From Vagococcus allomyrinae (lineage in GTDB: Bacteria; Bacillota; Bacilli; Lactobacillales; Vagococcaceae), in NCBI RefSeq assembly GCF_017829975.1, contig NZ_JAEEGA010000014.1:106977-170976 (forward strand): a DNA stretch of 64,000 nucleotides, written 5' to 3'. Under the pieces are notes generated by a model. That model had not been told where the DNA came from and searched no databases. It saw nothing but the letters and a program-made list of their open reading frames with translations. Below, piece by piece: positions 7,986 to 17,000 of the stretch (positions are counted from its first letter, which is position 1; every line of letters starts with the position of its first letter). Position numbers and translations under genes: made by a program.

Positions 7986-8016
7986 ACTGTAAACTATGAC
8001 GCAACGTAAAGGTCAA
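7986..8016 (-). promoter_or_regulatory. MerR-type promoter (19-bp spacer)
   Basis: Minus strand TTGACC (8011-8016), a 19-bp spacer, and TACAGT (7986-7991). The overlong spacer is the hallmark of promoters untwisted by MerR-family activators; it sits directly upstream of the TipA-like gene. Confidence 0.7.
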
Positions 8017-8044
8017 GGGGAATCTCAAAAAAAGTTTGAAAAGA

Positions 8045-8704
8045 TCAGCGTTGAAAAAGCTGGACGCTACCGATGGCCGTCACTTTTTGATCAACAATCA
8101 GGCCACCTTGATCTTCAATGGCGTAAAGCAAAGGAATCGTTGTTTCAGTCAAGACACGTTGTATAGAAGCTTGTTGGACTGCTGAGTTTTCAAAATGAAC
8201 TTCAATGGCAAACTCAGTAATTAAATCTAGTCCTTCTTGGTAACTGAAAGAATCGTAATCAGCGTCTGGGGTGATGTGGTAGTTTTTTAGCTGAATCATG
8301 GCACCAGCACTGCTGCCGATTAAGAGTCCTGAAAATTGTTCGAGAGTCTCCTTCAGCGCCAGTTTCTTTAAGCGGTCCATGGTTTTATCAGGGAGCCCAC
8401 CGGTTAGAAAGATAATATCTGAATTAAGTAGTTGTGACGACAAACTGTCTGGGTCAGCAGTAAAATAATTGATCAGAGAGATGGCTGAATTCGGAATACC
8501 AAAAGCCTTGAAAGGTGCGGTTAAGTCGTCGTAATAGTGGCCCTGTTCACCGTAAAATTGTTGCCAGTTATCTGCCGTAATCTGATTGGCAGCAAAAGAG
8601 AAGGGAAGAATCGTCACAGTCATATTGGGGGTTATATAGGGAGCAACGTGTTGATAGGCCCAATCTTCGTGAAAATTATACAAGTTAAAAAGTAGTTGTC
8701 TCAT
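8045..8704 (-). CDS. Peptidase E-like (family S51) protein
   Basis: 219 aa. The nucleophile region GLLIGSSAGAMIQ matches the S51 (dipeptidase E/cyanophycinase) nucleophile elbow, with the preceding strand FLTGGLPDKTMDRL as in the family. Predicted cytoplasmic serine peptidase with a glutamine-amidotransferase-like fold. Only weakly similar outside the core, so the substrate (Asp-X dipeptides in classical PepE) is uncertain. Start is supported by AGGAGG seven bases upstream. Confidence 0.75.
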   Translation of the reverse strand: MRQLLFNLYNFHEDWAYQHVAPYITPNMTVTILPFSFAANQITADNWQQFYGEQGHYYDDLTAPFKAFGIPNSAISLINYFTADPDSLSSQLLNSDIIFLTGGLPDKTMDRLKKLALKETLEQFSGLLIGSSAGAMIQLKNYHITPDADYDSFSYQEGLDLITEFAIEVHFENSAVQQASIQRVLTETTIPLLYAIEDQGGLIVDQKVTAIGSVQLFQR

Positions 8705-8875
8705 GATAAAACCTCCTAAATTTAAAAGATATCCTTTGGTTTATGATAACATACTGAACAGGCAAAGATCACCAGTTACAGAGCGGCGAACAGTAGCTCA
8801 TAAATCAGCAAGAAAAAATGGGACGTGCTGCAGGATTTGTAGTACAATTTGTAAAGAGAGTTTTTTTAACGATTA

Positions 8876-8881
8876 TATAAT
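8876..8881 (+). promoter_or_regulatory. -10 element upstream of the ATP-grasp operon
   Basis: TATAAT 16 bp before the start codon of the first gene; the only nearby -35-like hexamer (TTGTAA, 8849-8854) is 21 bp away, so the promoter is weak or activator-dependent. The rest of the 190-bp gap after the peptidase gene shows nothing clear. Confidence 0.4.
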
Positions 8882-8896
8882 GTAAAGGAGCGTTAG

Positions 8897-9784
8897 ATGG
8901 CTATTGTAAAAAAAGTTGGTTATGTTTTGTTGTTCTGTATTTTCTTTGCTCGATTTGCTTGGGAGATTTTGTATTTTTCGATTGGAGAAGGGGTTGTATT
9001 GGGGTTATCTGGTTATTTGAGTGTCGTGTTTATCGTGGGGTGGTATCGGAAAGCTCATCGTGTGACAGTTTTTTTTGAGCAGGCTCAGCTACGACTGTAT
9101 TTTTATTTACTGCCGTGTATTCCGGTGTTCTTGTACTTTATCACACTTAATACAGTGGCTTCTTGGGATGTTATTGGGGAATTCTTTTATGTTCTGATGT
9201 ATTTGCTTTTAGGCATTGCTTGGCTATGGGCTAGTTTAAATGGCATGTTGTTATTCTGGTCATTTTCTTATGAGGACGATGTCTTAATGGGGCGCAATAA
9301 AGCTGCTATAGTGGCGGTAACTGGTGCGATTATTGGGAGTTCATTAATTTATGCTGGGGCCAATATCGGTGATGGACCTGGCTGGTGGACTGTGGTGATT
9401 GCCGGTGGCCTTGGCACGTTAACTTGGCTGCTCTTGGGTGCCCTCATTGACAAACTAACCGCTGTCATCGAGTCGATAACTATGGAACATGATGTTAATA
9501 GCGGGCTTCGCTTTGGGGCTTATTTGGTAGGATCTGGCCTGATTTTGGCCGTGGCCTCTTCTGGGGATTGGACGTCGTTACTAGCAACTGTTGGCGAGTT
9601 TTTTGTCGGCTGGCCAGTTATTCCTTTAGCCTTGCTGATGATCGTTCTTGAGCGCCGTTTATTTGGAGCGATAGGGGATGAGCCAGAGAAACAGAAGCAA
9701 CTCTCAGTGATCGTTGCTGTTTGTTATTTATTATATGGGATACTGGTTTGTCTATTGATGCTTCCTACATCAGGAGGACGCTAA
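8897..9784 (+). CDS. DUF350-like multi-pass membrane protein, first gene of ATP-grasp operon
   Basis: 295 aa with about eight hydrophobic segments. Two internal stretches look alike: NKAAIVAVTGAIIGSSLIYA and LRFGAYLVGSGLILAVASSG, each followed by an acidic/Trp-rich loop and another helix. This resembles duplicated DUF350 (YjfL) units. DUF350 genes are known to sit beside YjfC-type ATP-grasp ligases, and exactly such a gene follows here, overlapping by one base (TAATG). The family assignment is by pattern and context, not alignment. Likely membrane platform for the ligase product. Confidence 0.6.
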   Translation: MAIVKKVGYVLLFCIFFARFAWEILYFSIGEGVVLGLSGYLSVVFIVGWYRKAHRVTVFFEQAQLRLYFYLLPCIPVFLYFITLNTVASWDVIGEFFYVLMYLLLGIAWLWASLNGMLLFWSFSYEDDVLMGRNKAAIVAVTGAIIGSSLIYAGANIGDGPGWWTVVIAGGLGTLTWLLLGALIDKLTAVIESITMEHDVNSGLRFGAYLVGSGLILAVASSGDWTSLLATVGEFFVGWPVIPLALLMIVLERRLFGAIGDEPEKQKQLSVIVAVCYLLYGILVCLLMLPTSGGR

Positions 9785-11007
9785 TGGAAAAACATATCCA
9801 GTTGGTAAAAATACCAGCAGAGAACTATTCAGATTACCGTTATGAGGTTATTTTCCAAGCTTACAAGTGGGACCCTCAAGTGGAGGATGATAACACTGTG
9901 AGCCAGTACGTTGCCGTTCTTGATGAGACAGCAGTCGCTGAATTGGCCGCTTTGGCAGAGCAATTAGCTGTCGAAACGGTGGCCATGGAAACGGAACTGT
10001 TAGACAACCTACATTTTGGACGAGAGCTCGGCTTGCCTCCTGTGATGTGCCGCAGCATGAAAAAAGCGACGAATTATCAAAAGGAAGATCATGTCCGATT
10101 AATGCGCTTTGATTTTCATCCCACTGATCAAGGCTGGCAAATTTCAGAGGTTAACAGCGATGTGCCAGGTGGTTTTGCCGAAAGTTCAATTTTACCGGAA
10201 ATCGCCAGTGAGTATGTTCCCGATGTGCAACCATCAGAAAACTTTGCTAGCCATCTTTTTAAAGCCTTTGAAAAGCGGATCAGTCCCGGGGGCACCATAG
10301 GTTTTGTTCATGCTACCTCTTATGCCGATGATCGGCAAGTTATGCAGTTTATGGGGGATTATTTTGAAAAGGCCGGGTATCAGGCTTTGTACTTAGCGCC
10401 AGATCATCTAGTGTTTGATGATTATCGAGCGTATAGCCTGTTGGATAATCACAAACAACCATTAGCTGGGATTATTCGTTTTTTTCCTTTAGAGTGGATG
10501 ACAAGATTGCCTTTTTCAGCAAAATGGCAAGGTTATTACGCAACTCTGACCCCTTCCTGTAATCATCCAGTGGCGATGCTCACTCAACCAAAAAGTTTGC
10601 CATTGATTTGGCCCAAACTTCAAAGTGACTGCCAGACATGGCAACAATTATTGCCTGAAACTAAAAAGGTCTATCCCTTAGACTACGATGACCAGCAGTA
10701 TCTCTATAAACCGGTATTTGGACGAGTCGGGGGCGATATTACAATTAAAGAAGCAACGTCAGAAAAAGAATTTAAGAGTATCAGAAAAGAAGCTTTAAAG
10801 CGGAAAAAAGAATGGATCGTCCAGAAACGGTTCAATAGTCAACCAATTCAAACGGAGGACGGTCAATCATTTCATCTATGCATCGGGGTGTTTGTCATCG
10901 ATGGGGCTTTTGCCGGGTTTTACGGTAGAATTAGTCCTTATGCTCGAATAGATGAAAAAGCACGAGATATTCCAATTTTAATGAAACGAGCTAAGGAGGA
11001 GTTATGA
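9784..11007 (+). CDS. Glutathionylspermidine synthase-like ATP-grasp ligase (YjfC type)
   Basis: 407 aa. The pre-ATP-grasp/ATP-grasp fold of the GspS C-terminal family is suggested by MRFDFHPTDQGWQISEVNSD with the acidic metal-binding Glu-Asn-Asp, by DIPGGF-like VPGGFAES, and by the phosphate-binding LYKPVFGRVGGDITIKEA and IVQKRFNSQPI segments. It lacks the N-terminal CHAP amidase of true glutathionylspermidine synthase. Family members ligate an amine or amino acid to a carboxyl group; the substrate here is unknown. Overlaps the genes on both sides (1 nt and 4 nt), so it is translationally coupled. Confidence 0.75.
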   Translation: MEKHIQLVKIPAENYSDYRYEVIFQAYKWDPQVEDDNTVSQYVAVLDETAVAELAALAEQLAVETVAMETELLDNLHFGRELGLPPVMCRSMKKATNYQKEDHVRLMRFDFHPTDQGWQISEVNSDVPGGFAESSILPEIASEYVPDVQPSENFASHLFKAFEKRISPGGTIGFVHATSYADDRQVMQFMGDYFEKAGYQALYLAPDHLVFDDYRAYSLLDNHKQPLAGIIRFFPLEWMTRLPFSAKWQGYYATLTPSCNHPVAMLTQPKSLPLIWPKLQSDCQTWQQLLPETKKVYPLDYDDQQYLYKPVFGRVGGDITIKEATSEKEFKSIRKEALKRKKEWIVQKRFNSQPIQTEDGQSFHLCIGVFVIDGAFAGFYGRISPYARIDEKARDIPILMKRAKEEL

Positions 11008-11750
11008 GCGAACAATTAGAGTTATATAAAAAATGGGCACCTGACACTGCTCTGTGGACTCAGTGGGCTAAACCCGTTGTCTTTATGAATATCAATATGA
11101 ATCTTGCCTATGGTTCAGTGGTTTATGAGCGTTCGTTGGGTAACTGGACGGACTATCAAGCTAACAGACTGATCATCGTTGATTTGCCGGGAGCTGAAGG
11201 CGTTAAAGAAGGGATCGGTCTAGCTAGAAAAGGTTACCGACCGGTACCGCTATACAATGGTGTCCCTGGCAGTGGCCAAGCGGTAGTGCCTAGTAAACCA
11301 ATCGTGGATGGCTTAAGAACAGGTGGCGCCGTCCTAGAAACGATCAGCATCAATAATAGTGCCAATCCGGTGTTTTTACTAGATGCGAATCGATTAAAAG
11401 GTGCCAAACAAAAGCCAGGTACTTTTGATAATCGCTGGTGTGTCGTTAAACAGGACTTGCCCTCTGCCAATTATTTAAAAAAGCACGGTATTCAGGAAGT
11501 GGTTGTGCGAACCAATCAGCTTCAAAAAGATTTAAGGTACCTTCTTTATGAGTATCAGAAGCAAGGCATTTCCATCTACTTATGTGACATAAAAAAGCAA
11601 GTCAAGGTGCATACTATTGAAAAACCCCAAGGGTTGGGTTTGTTTTATCGTTTTTTATTATTGCTAGGACTAAGTAGAAATGCAACGGGTGGCTTTGGGA
11701 TGACGATTCCAGAAGTAAGCTCTGGAGGAGGCGGTTATCGAGCGGGTTAG
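11004..11750 (+). CDS. Unknown protein with Gly-rich C-terminus, third gene of ATP-grasp operon
   Basis: 248 aa, not recognised. Predicted soluble with a hydrophobic patch near residue 215 (LGLFYRFLLLLGLS) that could be a membrane-associated helix. The last 20 residues are glycine/serine-rich (TGGFGMTIPEVSSGGGGYRA plus a final Gly). It overlaps the ligase by ATGA and always shares its transcript. A substrate or membrane-attached partner of the ligase is an attractive but unproven reading. A strong terminator follows. Confidence 0.7.
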   Translation: MSEQLELYKKWAPDTALWTQWAKPVVFMNINMNLAYGSVVYERSLGNWTDYQANRLIIVDLPGAEGVKEGIGLARKGYRPVPLYNGVPGSGQAVVPSKPIVDGLRTGGAVLETISINNSANPVFLLDANRLKGAKQKPGTFDNRWCVVKQDLPSANYLKKHGIQEVVVRTNQLQKDLRYLLYEYQKQGISIYLCDIKKQVKVHTIEKPQGLGLFYRFLLLLGLSRNATGGFGMTIPEVSSGGGGYRAG

Positions 11751-11757
11751 CCAAAAT

Positions 11758-11800
11758 AAAAACATCTGCCATAACGAGTGAGCCTATGGCAGATGTTTTT
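11758..11800 (+). terminator. Terminator of the ATP-grasp operon
   Basis: AAAAACATCTGCCATA (11758-11773) pairs perfectly with TATGGCAGATGTTTTT (11785-11800). Confidence 0.88.
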
Positions 11801-11901
11801 TACTGTCCTTGTTGATAATTTTGCTGATAATTGATAAATAGACTAGGAAATGTTAAATTTTAAAGGTAAAATTGAAGATAATAGAAAAGGGGGGCCTAAA
11901 T

Positions 11902-12501
11902 ATGAGAAGACATAAAAAGAAGATAATCGGGATCTTGTTTGTGGTGGTGATCAGCCTGAGTGGTTGTCAAAACGCTCGTATGTGGTTTAAAGATTTTGAA
12001 CAATCCTTTAAAGGGCTCAATATGACCATTCGAACCTATGATGATGAGAGTCAGATTATTGATGAAATCACGGGGAAATCTGTTTCAATTGAGCGGGACA
12101 CTGATTTTGATACGGCTGAAGATAGTGCCGATTCATCCGTATTGCGTGTCAGCGTTGGTGGTAAAGAGTTACACCATGTTGGGTCATCAATGGTTGTAGC
12201 AGAAAAGGGCTTAGAAAATGTGTTTGATGATTACGCGACAAAATATGATTTAGCTGACCAAGACCGTTCGATCCCAATTGTGAATAAAATGGTGGATGAA
12301 TTTAAAAACGCCTTTACTGGCAAGAAAAAAGTCGTACTAATTCGCAGTCAGCGCGGGTATCCATTAGCGACATATGCCGGTGATAAAGTGTCCTTATATC
12401 AAACGGATGTGCCCAAGAGCACGGGGATTTTGATTGATGGCAGTTACCTTTTTATTTATCGGTGTGATTATACCATTTACGATTTAGAGTTACTAGAATA
12501 G
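11902..12501 (+). CDS. Predicted lipoprotein (DUF5052-like)
   Basis: 199 aa. Charged N-region (MRRHKKK), hydrophobic core and lipobox LSGC place the lipidated Cys near residue 22. The mature part has an early NMTIRTYDDESQIIDEITGK segment and a central GGKELHHVGSSMVV strand, resembling the Lactobacillales DUF5052 lipoproteins; that match is from memory and tentative. The start is the ATG after AAAGGGGGGCC; an ATG ten codons earlier has no ribosome site. Function unknown; the TauE-like gene 12 nt downstream may be cotranscribed. Confidence 0.75.
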   Translation: MRRHKKKIIGILFVVVISLSGCQNARMWFKDFEQSFKGLNMTIRTYDDESQIIDEITGKSVSIERDTDFDTAEDSADSSVLRVSVGGKELHHVGSSMVVAEKGLENVFDDYATKYDLADQDRSIPIVNKMVDEFKNAFTGKKKVVLIRSQRGYPLATYAGDKVSLYQTDVPKSTGILIDGSYLFIYRCDYTIYDLELLE

Positions 12502-12512
12502 GAGTTGAATCC

Positions 12513-13292
12513 GTGGGGATCTATTTGATTTACTTTGTTATTATTGTTCTTTCTAATACCATCGGGGCAGTCTCAGGCATGGGAGGTGGGGTGATCATTA
12601 AGCCAGTCCTTGACACCTTTGGAATTCATTCTCTGGCGGCTATCACTTTTTATTCAAGCGTAGCAGTTTTTACCATGTCGATTTCTTCCACATATAAACA
12701 ATTGAAAAATGGCATTAAAGTCAATTGGTCCCAGTCGCTTTTTATTTCAATAGGTTCCGTAATAGGTGGCGTCGCTGGGAATAAATTATTTGTTTTTCTT
12801 TTGGATTTTTATGGGAATGAACGGGAAGTTCAATTGATTCAAATTGTCTTAACCGTTGTGTCCTTGGGATTGGTCTTAATTTATACTCTTGGAAGTGGCA
12901 AAACGTTGCAGTTAAAACAGCCTGTAGCCTATTTGCTAGTAGGTCTGTTTTTAGGCGGTTTTTCAACGCTTTTAGGAATTGGCGGCGGTCCAATTAATGT
13001 TTCATTGCTAGTATTTTGTTTTGGTTTGACCATGAAAGATGCGACGGTCTATTCGATCATTACGATTTTTTTCTCACAACTAGCAAAATTAGTGGAAGTT
13101 GGCTTTTCAACGGGCTTCGGAATCTACGATTTAACGATGTTGTTTGCGATTATTCCGGCAGCCTTAATAGGTGGCTATCTAGGTGGTGTACTGAGTGGAA
13201 AAATATCAGACAAAGCCGTTTCAAAAATATTTGTTGTGGTAGTGATCGGCGTAATTTTTATTAATATCATAAATGGGATTAAGTTATTTTGA
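12513..13292 (+). CDS. TauE/SafE family (TSUP) membrane transporter
   Basis: 259 aa, about eight transmembrane segments in two related halves, each starting with a Gly-rich motif: SGMGGGVIIKPVL (residues 20-32) and LGIGGGPINVSLL (near 150). This duplicated pattern is diagnostic for TSUP sulfite/sulfoacetate/organic-anion exporters. The substrate is unknown. Start is GTG with GGAG at correct distance. Followed by a terminator at 13332. Confidence 0.82.
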   Translation: MGIYLIYFVIIVLSNTIGAVSGMGGGVIIKPVLDTFGIHSLAAITFYSSVAVFTMSISSTYKQLKNGIKVNWSQSLFISIGSVIGGVAGNKLFVFLLDFYGNEREVQLIQIVLTVVSLGLVLIYTLGSGKTLQLKQPVAYLLVGLFLGGFSTLLGIGGGPINVSLLVFCFGLTMKDATVYSIITIFFSQLAKLVEVGFSTGFGIYDLTMLFAIIPAALIGGYLGGVLSGKISDKAVSKIFVVVVIGVIFINIINGIKLF

Positions 13293-13331
13293 TGTTATTT
13301 AATTAGCTGTTAAAGGACAATTAGGATTAGG

Positions 13332-13381
13332 AAAGAAATGAGGAGTTGACGAGTAATTCGTTAATTTTCATTTCTTTTTTT
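13332..13381 (+). terminator. Terminator after TauE-like gene
   Basis: AAAGAAATGA (13332-13341) pairs with TCATTTCTTT (13368-13377), continuing partly into AGTTGAC/GTTAAT, and is followed by a T-run. Confidence 0.7.
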
Positions 13382-14033
13382 CGTGTTTTTAATACAAAAA
13401 GACCTAAATTAATCGTTTAGCTTCGTTTGTAAATAGTGTGTATTTTGCGATTTTTTTATGGGCTTAGTAAATCTGTAAACCAATTGATGTCAAAGGAAAT
13501 AATTTCGTCGTTAATCACGATATTTAAGGGGTGTTTATTCAGTTATTTGAAAACCTTGAATGCAAATGAAGCGAGTTATGGTACAATATTAAGCATGTGG
13601 TTTTTCTACTGTTTTAATAAAATTGTCTTAAAAGGTTTGTCAATGTCATTTTTTAAACTTTTTTTGTTATTTTTTTACATTTTCGCTGATATATTATATT
13701 TAAAGAAACTTAATAATGTTATTATTAAGTTTAACTGGTAATTATGTTGCGAAAAAGACTGTTTTGATGGAAGGTGAATCTGATGTGATACGGAAAATGA
13801 TGAGGTAAAATTATATAATGATGTTATTAGGAAAGTACCATTAAACTTAATATATTTTTTCTGAAAATTCTGTCTATTCGTCAGGTTAATTCTCTATAAT
13901 TGATCAAATTGAGCCATTGATATCAGTTTTTGAGCGATGGAGAAGGTGTGAGTTCTTTTTCAATAAAGGGGCCAATGGTCGCTTGACTAGACTTGATTTT
14001 TCTTATTCATTTTTATATAAAAGGAGAGATAGT
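13382..14033. other. AT-rich gene-free region upstream of the adhesin
   Basis: About 650 bp, much richer in A+T than its surroundings. It holds a palindrome at 13706-13732, a TATAAT at 13814-13819 and another at 13895-13900, both without a convincing -35. An open frame at 13436-13741 lacks a ribosome site and looks like translated AT-rich DNA. The composition shift suggests the adhesin locus was acquired or is regulated through a long leader. Confidence 0.5.
13706..13732. promoter_or_regulatory. Perfect 12-bp inverted repeat, candidate operator of adhesin
   Basis: AAACTTAATAAT (13706-13717), GTT, ATTATTAAGTTT (13721-13732). The half-sequence AAACTTAATA recurs at 13843-13852, downstream of the TATAAT at 13814. 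No T-run follows, so an operator is likelier than a terminator. Confidence 0.5.
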
Positions 14034-17000
14034 ATGTGGAAATTGACAAAATCTAACATGAGAATAGTTTCTTTATTACTTGTTATCATGATGTTTGTTA
14101 ATATTTTACCATCAGCAGCTATTGCTGATATTGTGGCGAATGACAATAGTGAGAAAGTTAGTGAAACGGAGACGAGTTTGACCGAGATAACTGAACAAGA
14201 AACAGATCAGCTATTGAGCAGTGAAGAACTGGAGAAGGAAGAAGAGAGCTTGCCAAAGATATCTTCCGCGGTTTCATCAACGATTGAAAGCGGTGCTCCT
14301 CCTGTGAAGGAGAGTCAAAGGATCGCAGGTGAACCAACAAATCGCAGTGAATTAGTGGATATTACCGGCGTTAATATGTTGGTCGATATTGCGGGTACTT
14401 GGATTTATATTATTAAGAATAATGAGTTACAACCCAATATCCCTTCATTTAGTAAAGGGATGAGAATTAAGTTTGAATATTGTTGGGATATTTCCAGTGA
14501 TAGTTTAAATTTATTTCAGCCTGGCGACTATTTTGAAGTGGCTTTACCCAGTACTTATTTTCAATTTCACGATACACCCAGCAATTATGAATTAACTGAT
14601 CAGAACGGAGCAGTTATTGGGACCTTTACCGTTAGAGATGGTAGCATTGTCTCGACTTTAAATGAGCTAGGAACGTCAAAAAATGAAATTAAAAACGGTT
14701 TTTTATCGGGGATTGGCTATACGGTTCTGGAAGGTGATGAAATCAGCCTGACAACAGGTGGGATTATGTTACCTCCTATAACCATTAATCCAGGTGGTTC
14801 TTCTGGGAGTGGAGAAATCGATGATTTTGGTGATTTATTCAAATCCGGCGCCAAGTTTGAAGAGAGAGGGGATCTTGAGTGGCGCATTTTCGTTAATTAC
14901 GACAATTTCCGAAAACAGTTTAATGGTGAGAGTGTCGTTCCCTTTAATAACGTAGTTTTAACAGATGAAATTGAGCAAGGTTTAGTTGTTAAAGATAATG
15001 ACATTCGGATTGAATCTTCGATTTATATTGCGAACGAAGAAGGAAGAATGACTAATCTATCATTGGAATGGTATTCGTTTAAAGAGCTGTTTGACTTGAT
15101 TCCTTATGTTGAGGGAATGAGTGAAAGTGATTTTGAAACTGCCGTAAAAAGCTCAACAAAACCAGCTTACGGTGTTTATGCTCACAGGAAAGTGATGATA
15201 AATTTCGGAAACCTTCCTGGGTCAAATATAAAATATCCTGGAGCGGCAACAGCCAATAACAGTCAGTGGATTAAAGATAAGTTGCAGGAAATGGTTGAGA
15301 GTGCCAAAATCAGTCAAATACAGGCTGATGAAACTTATAAAAAATATGAGAATGATCCTGAAATTATCGGTTGGGTGGTCACGATACCAACCACAGTAGT
15401 TGGTGGGTCAGACACATATAGCAATACGGCAACCTTAACTTATAACAATAGTGAGCAAGCCAGTTCAGCGACTACAATAGAATTTAATGATATTAATGGT
15501 GGAGCAGAAACCAATGAGCCCGGCAGTGTTGTCATAAAAAAGATGGATGACAAAAGCACTCCTTTAACGGGTGTCTCATTTAAATTGCAAAAATTAAACA
15601 CAGTCACAAATGACTATGTTGACTATGTTCCGCAAGATAATCTAGGAGGGATTGAGCGAGTCACAGATGGCGATGGAACTGTCACATATAAACGTTTGAG
15701 CTATGGCGATTATCAGATTGTTGAAACCAAAGGCTTGGACGGTTACGGCGAGCCAATATACAGTCCAAGCGAACGCTTTAGTATGACCGCACAAAATAAT
15801 GCTGGTATTGAAATCAGTGTTGTGAATGAGTTACTAAAAGGTCAAGTTGAACTGGTTAAAACGGATGAGAAAACGAATGAACTGCTATCCGGTGCGATCT
15901 TTGAACTACAAGATGAACAAGGGACGCCGATTAGTGGACCTTATGAAACAGGAATCGATGGCTTGTTGGAGATTACTGATTTGACTCCCGGCAAGTATCA
16001 ATTAGTGGAAACGCAAGCACCGACCGGGTATCAGTTGGATGCCACGCCTGTGAAGTTTGAAATCCTAAAAGGGCAGACGGAAGTCTTAAAAGTTAGTAAG
16101 ACCAATCGACTGATCTTAGGGGCAGTCCAGCTAGAGAAAGTGGATCAGGTAACTGGCGAAGGATTATCCGGTGCGATCTTTGAACTGCAAGATGAACAAG
16201 GGACGCTGATTAGTGGGCCTTATGAAACAGGAATCGATGGCTTGTTGGAGCTTGCTGATTTGACTCCCGGCAACTATCAATTAGTGGAAACTCAAGCACC
16301 GGCCGGGTATCAGTTGGACGCCACGCCTGTGAAGTTTGAAATCCTAAAAGGGCAGACGGAAGTCTTAAAAGTTAGTAAGACCAATCGACTGATCTTAGGG
16401 GCAGTCCAGCTAGAGAAAGTGGATCAGGTAACTGGCGAAGGATTATCCGGTGCGATCTTTGAACTACAAGATGAACAAGGGGCGCTGATTAGTGGGCCTT
16501 ATGAAACAGGTGCTACTGGCTTGTTGGAGATTGTTGATTTGACTCCCGGCAAGTATCAATTAGTGGAAACTCAAGCACCGACCGGGTATCAGTTGGACGC
16601 CACGCCTGTGAAGTTTGAAATTCTAAAAGGGCAGACGGAAGTCTTAAAAGTTAGTAAAACCAATCGACTGATCTTAGGGGCAGTCCAGCTAGAGAAAGTG
16701 GATCAGGTAACTGGCGAAGGATTATCCGGTGCGATCTTTGAACTGCAAGATGAACAAGGGACGCTGATTAGTGGGCCTTATGAAACAGGAATCGATGGCT
16801 TGTTGGAGCTTGCTGATTTGACTCCCGGCAAGTATCAATTAGTGGAAACTCAAGCACCGACCGGGTATCAGTTGGACGCCACGCCTGTGAAGTTTGAAAT
16901 CCTAAAAGGACAGACGGAGGTCCTAAAAGTTAGTAAGACCAATCGACTGATCTTAGGGGCAGTCCAGCTAGAGAAAGTGGATCAGGTAACTGGCGAAGGA

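Noticed and set aside
8703..8885. Open frame of 60 codons between the S51 peptidase and the DUF350-like gene
   Set aside because: Starts inside the ribosome site region of the opposite gene, has a Cys/Arg-rich random composition and overlaps the -10 of the next operon.
13436..13741. Open frame of 101 codons upstream of the adhesin
   Set aside because: No ribosome site, GTG start, and Phe/Leu/Ile/Lys-rich composition expected from translating AT-rich DNA; it also overlaps the palindrome region.
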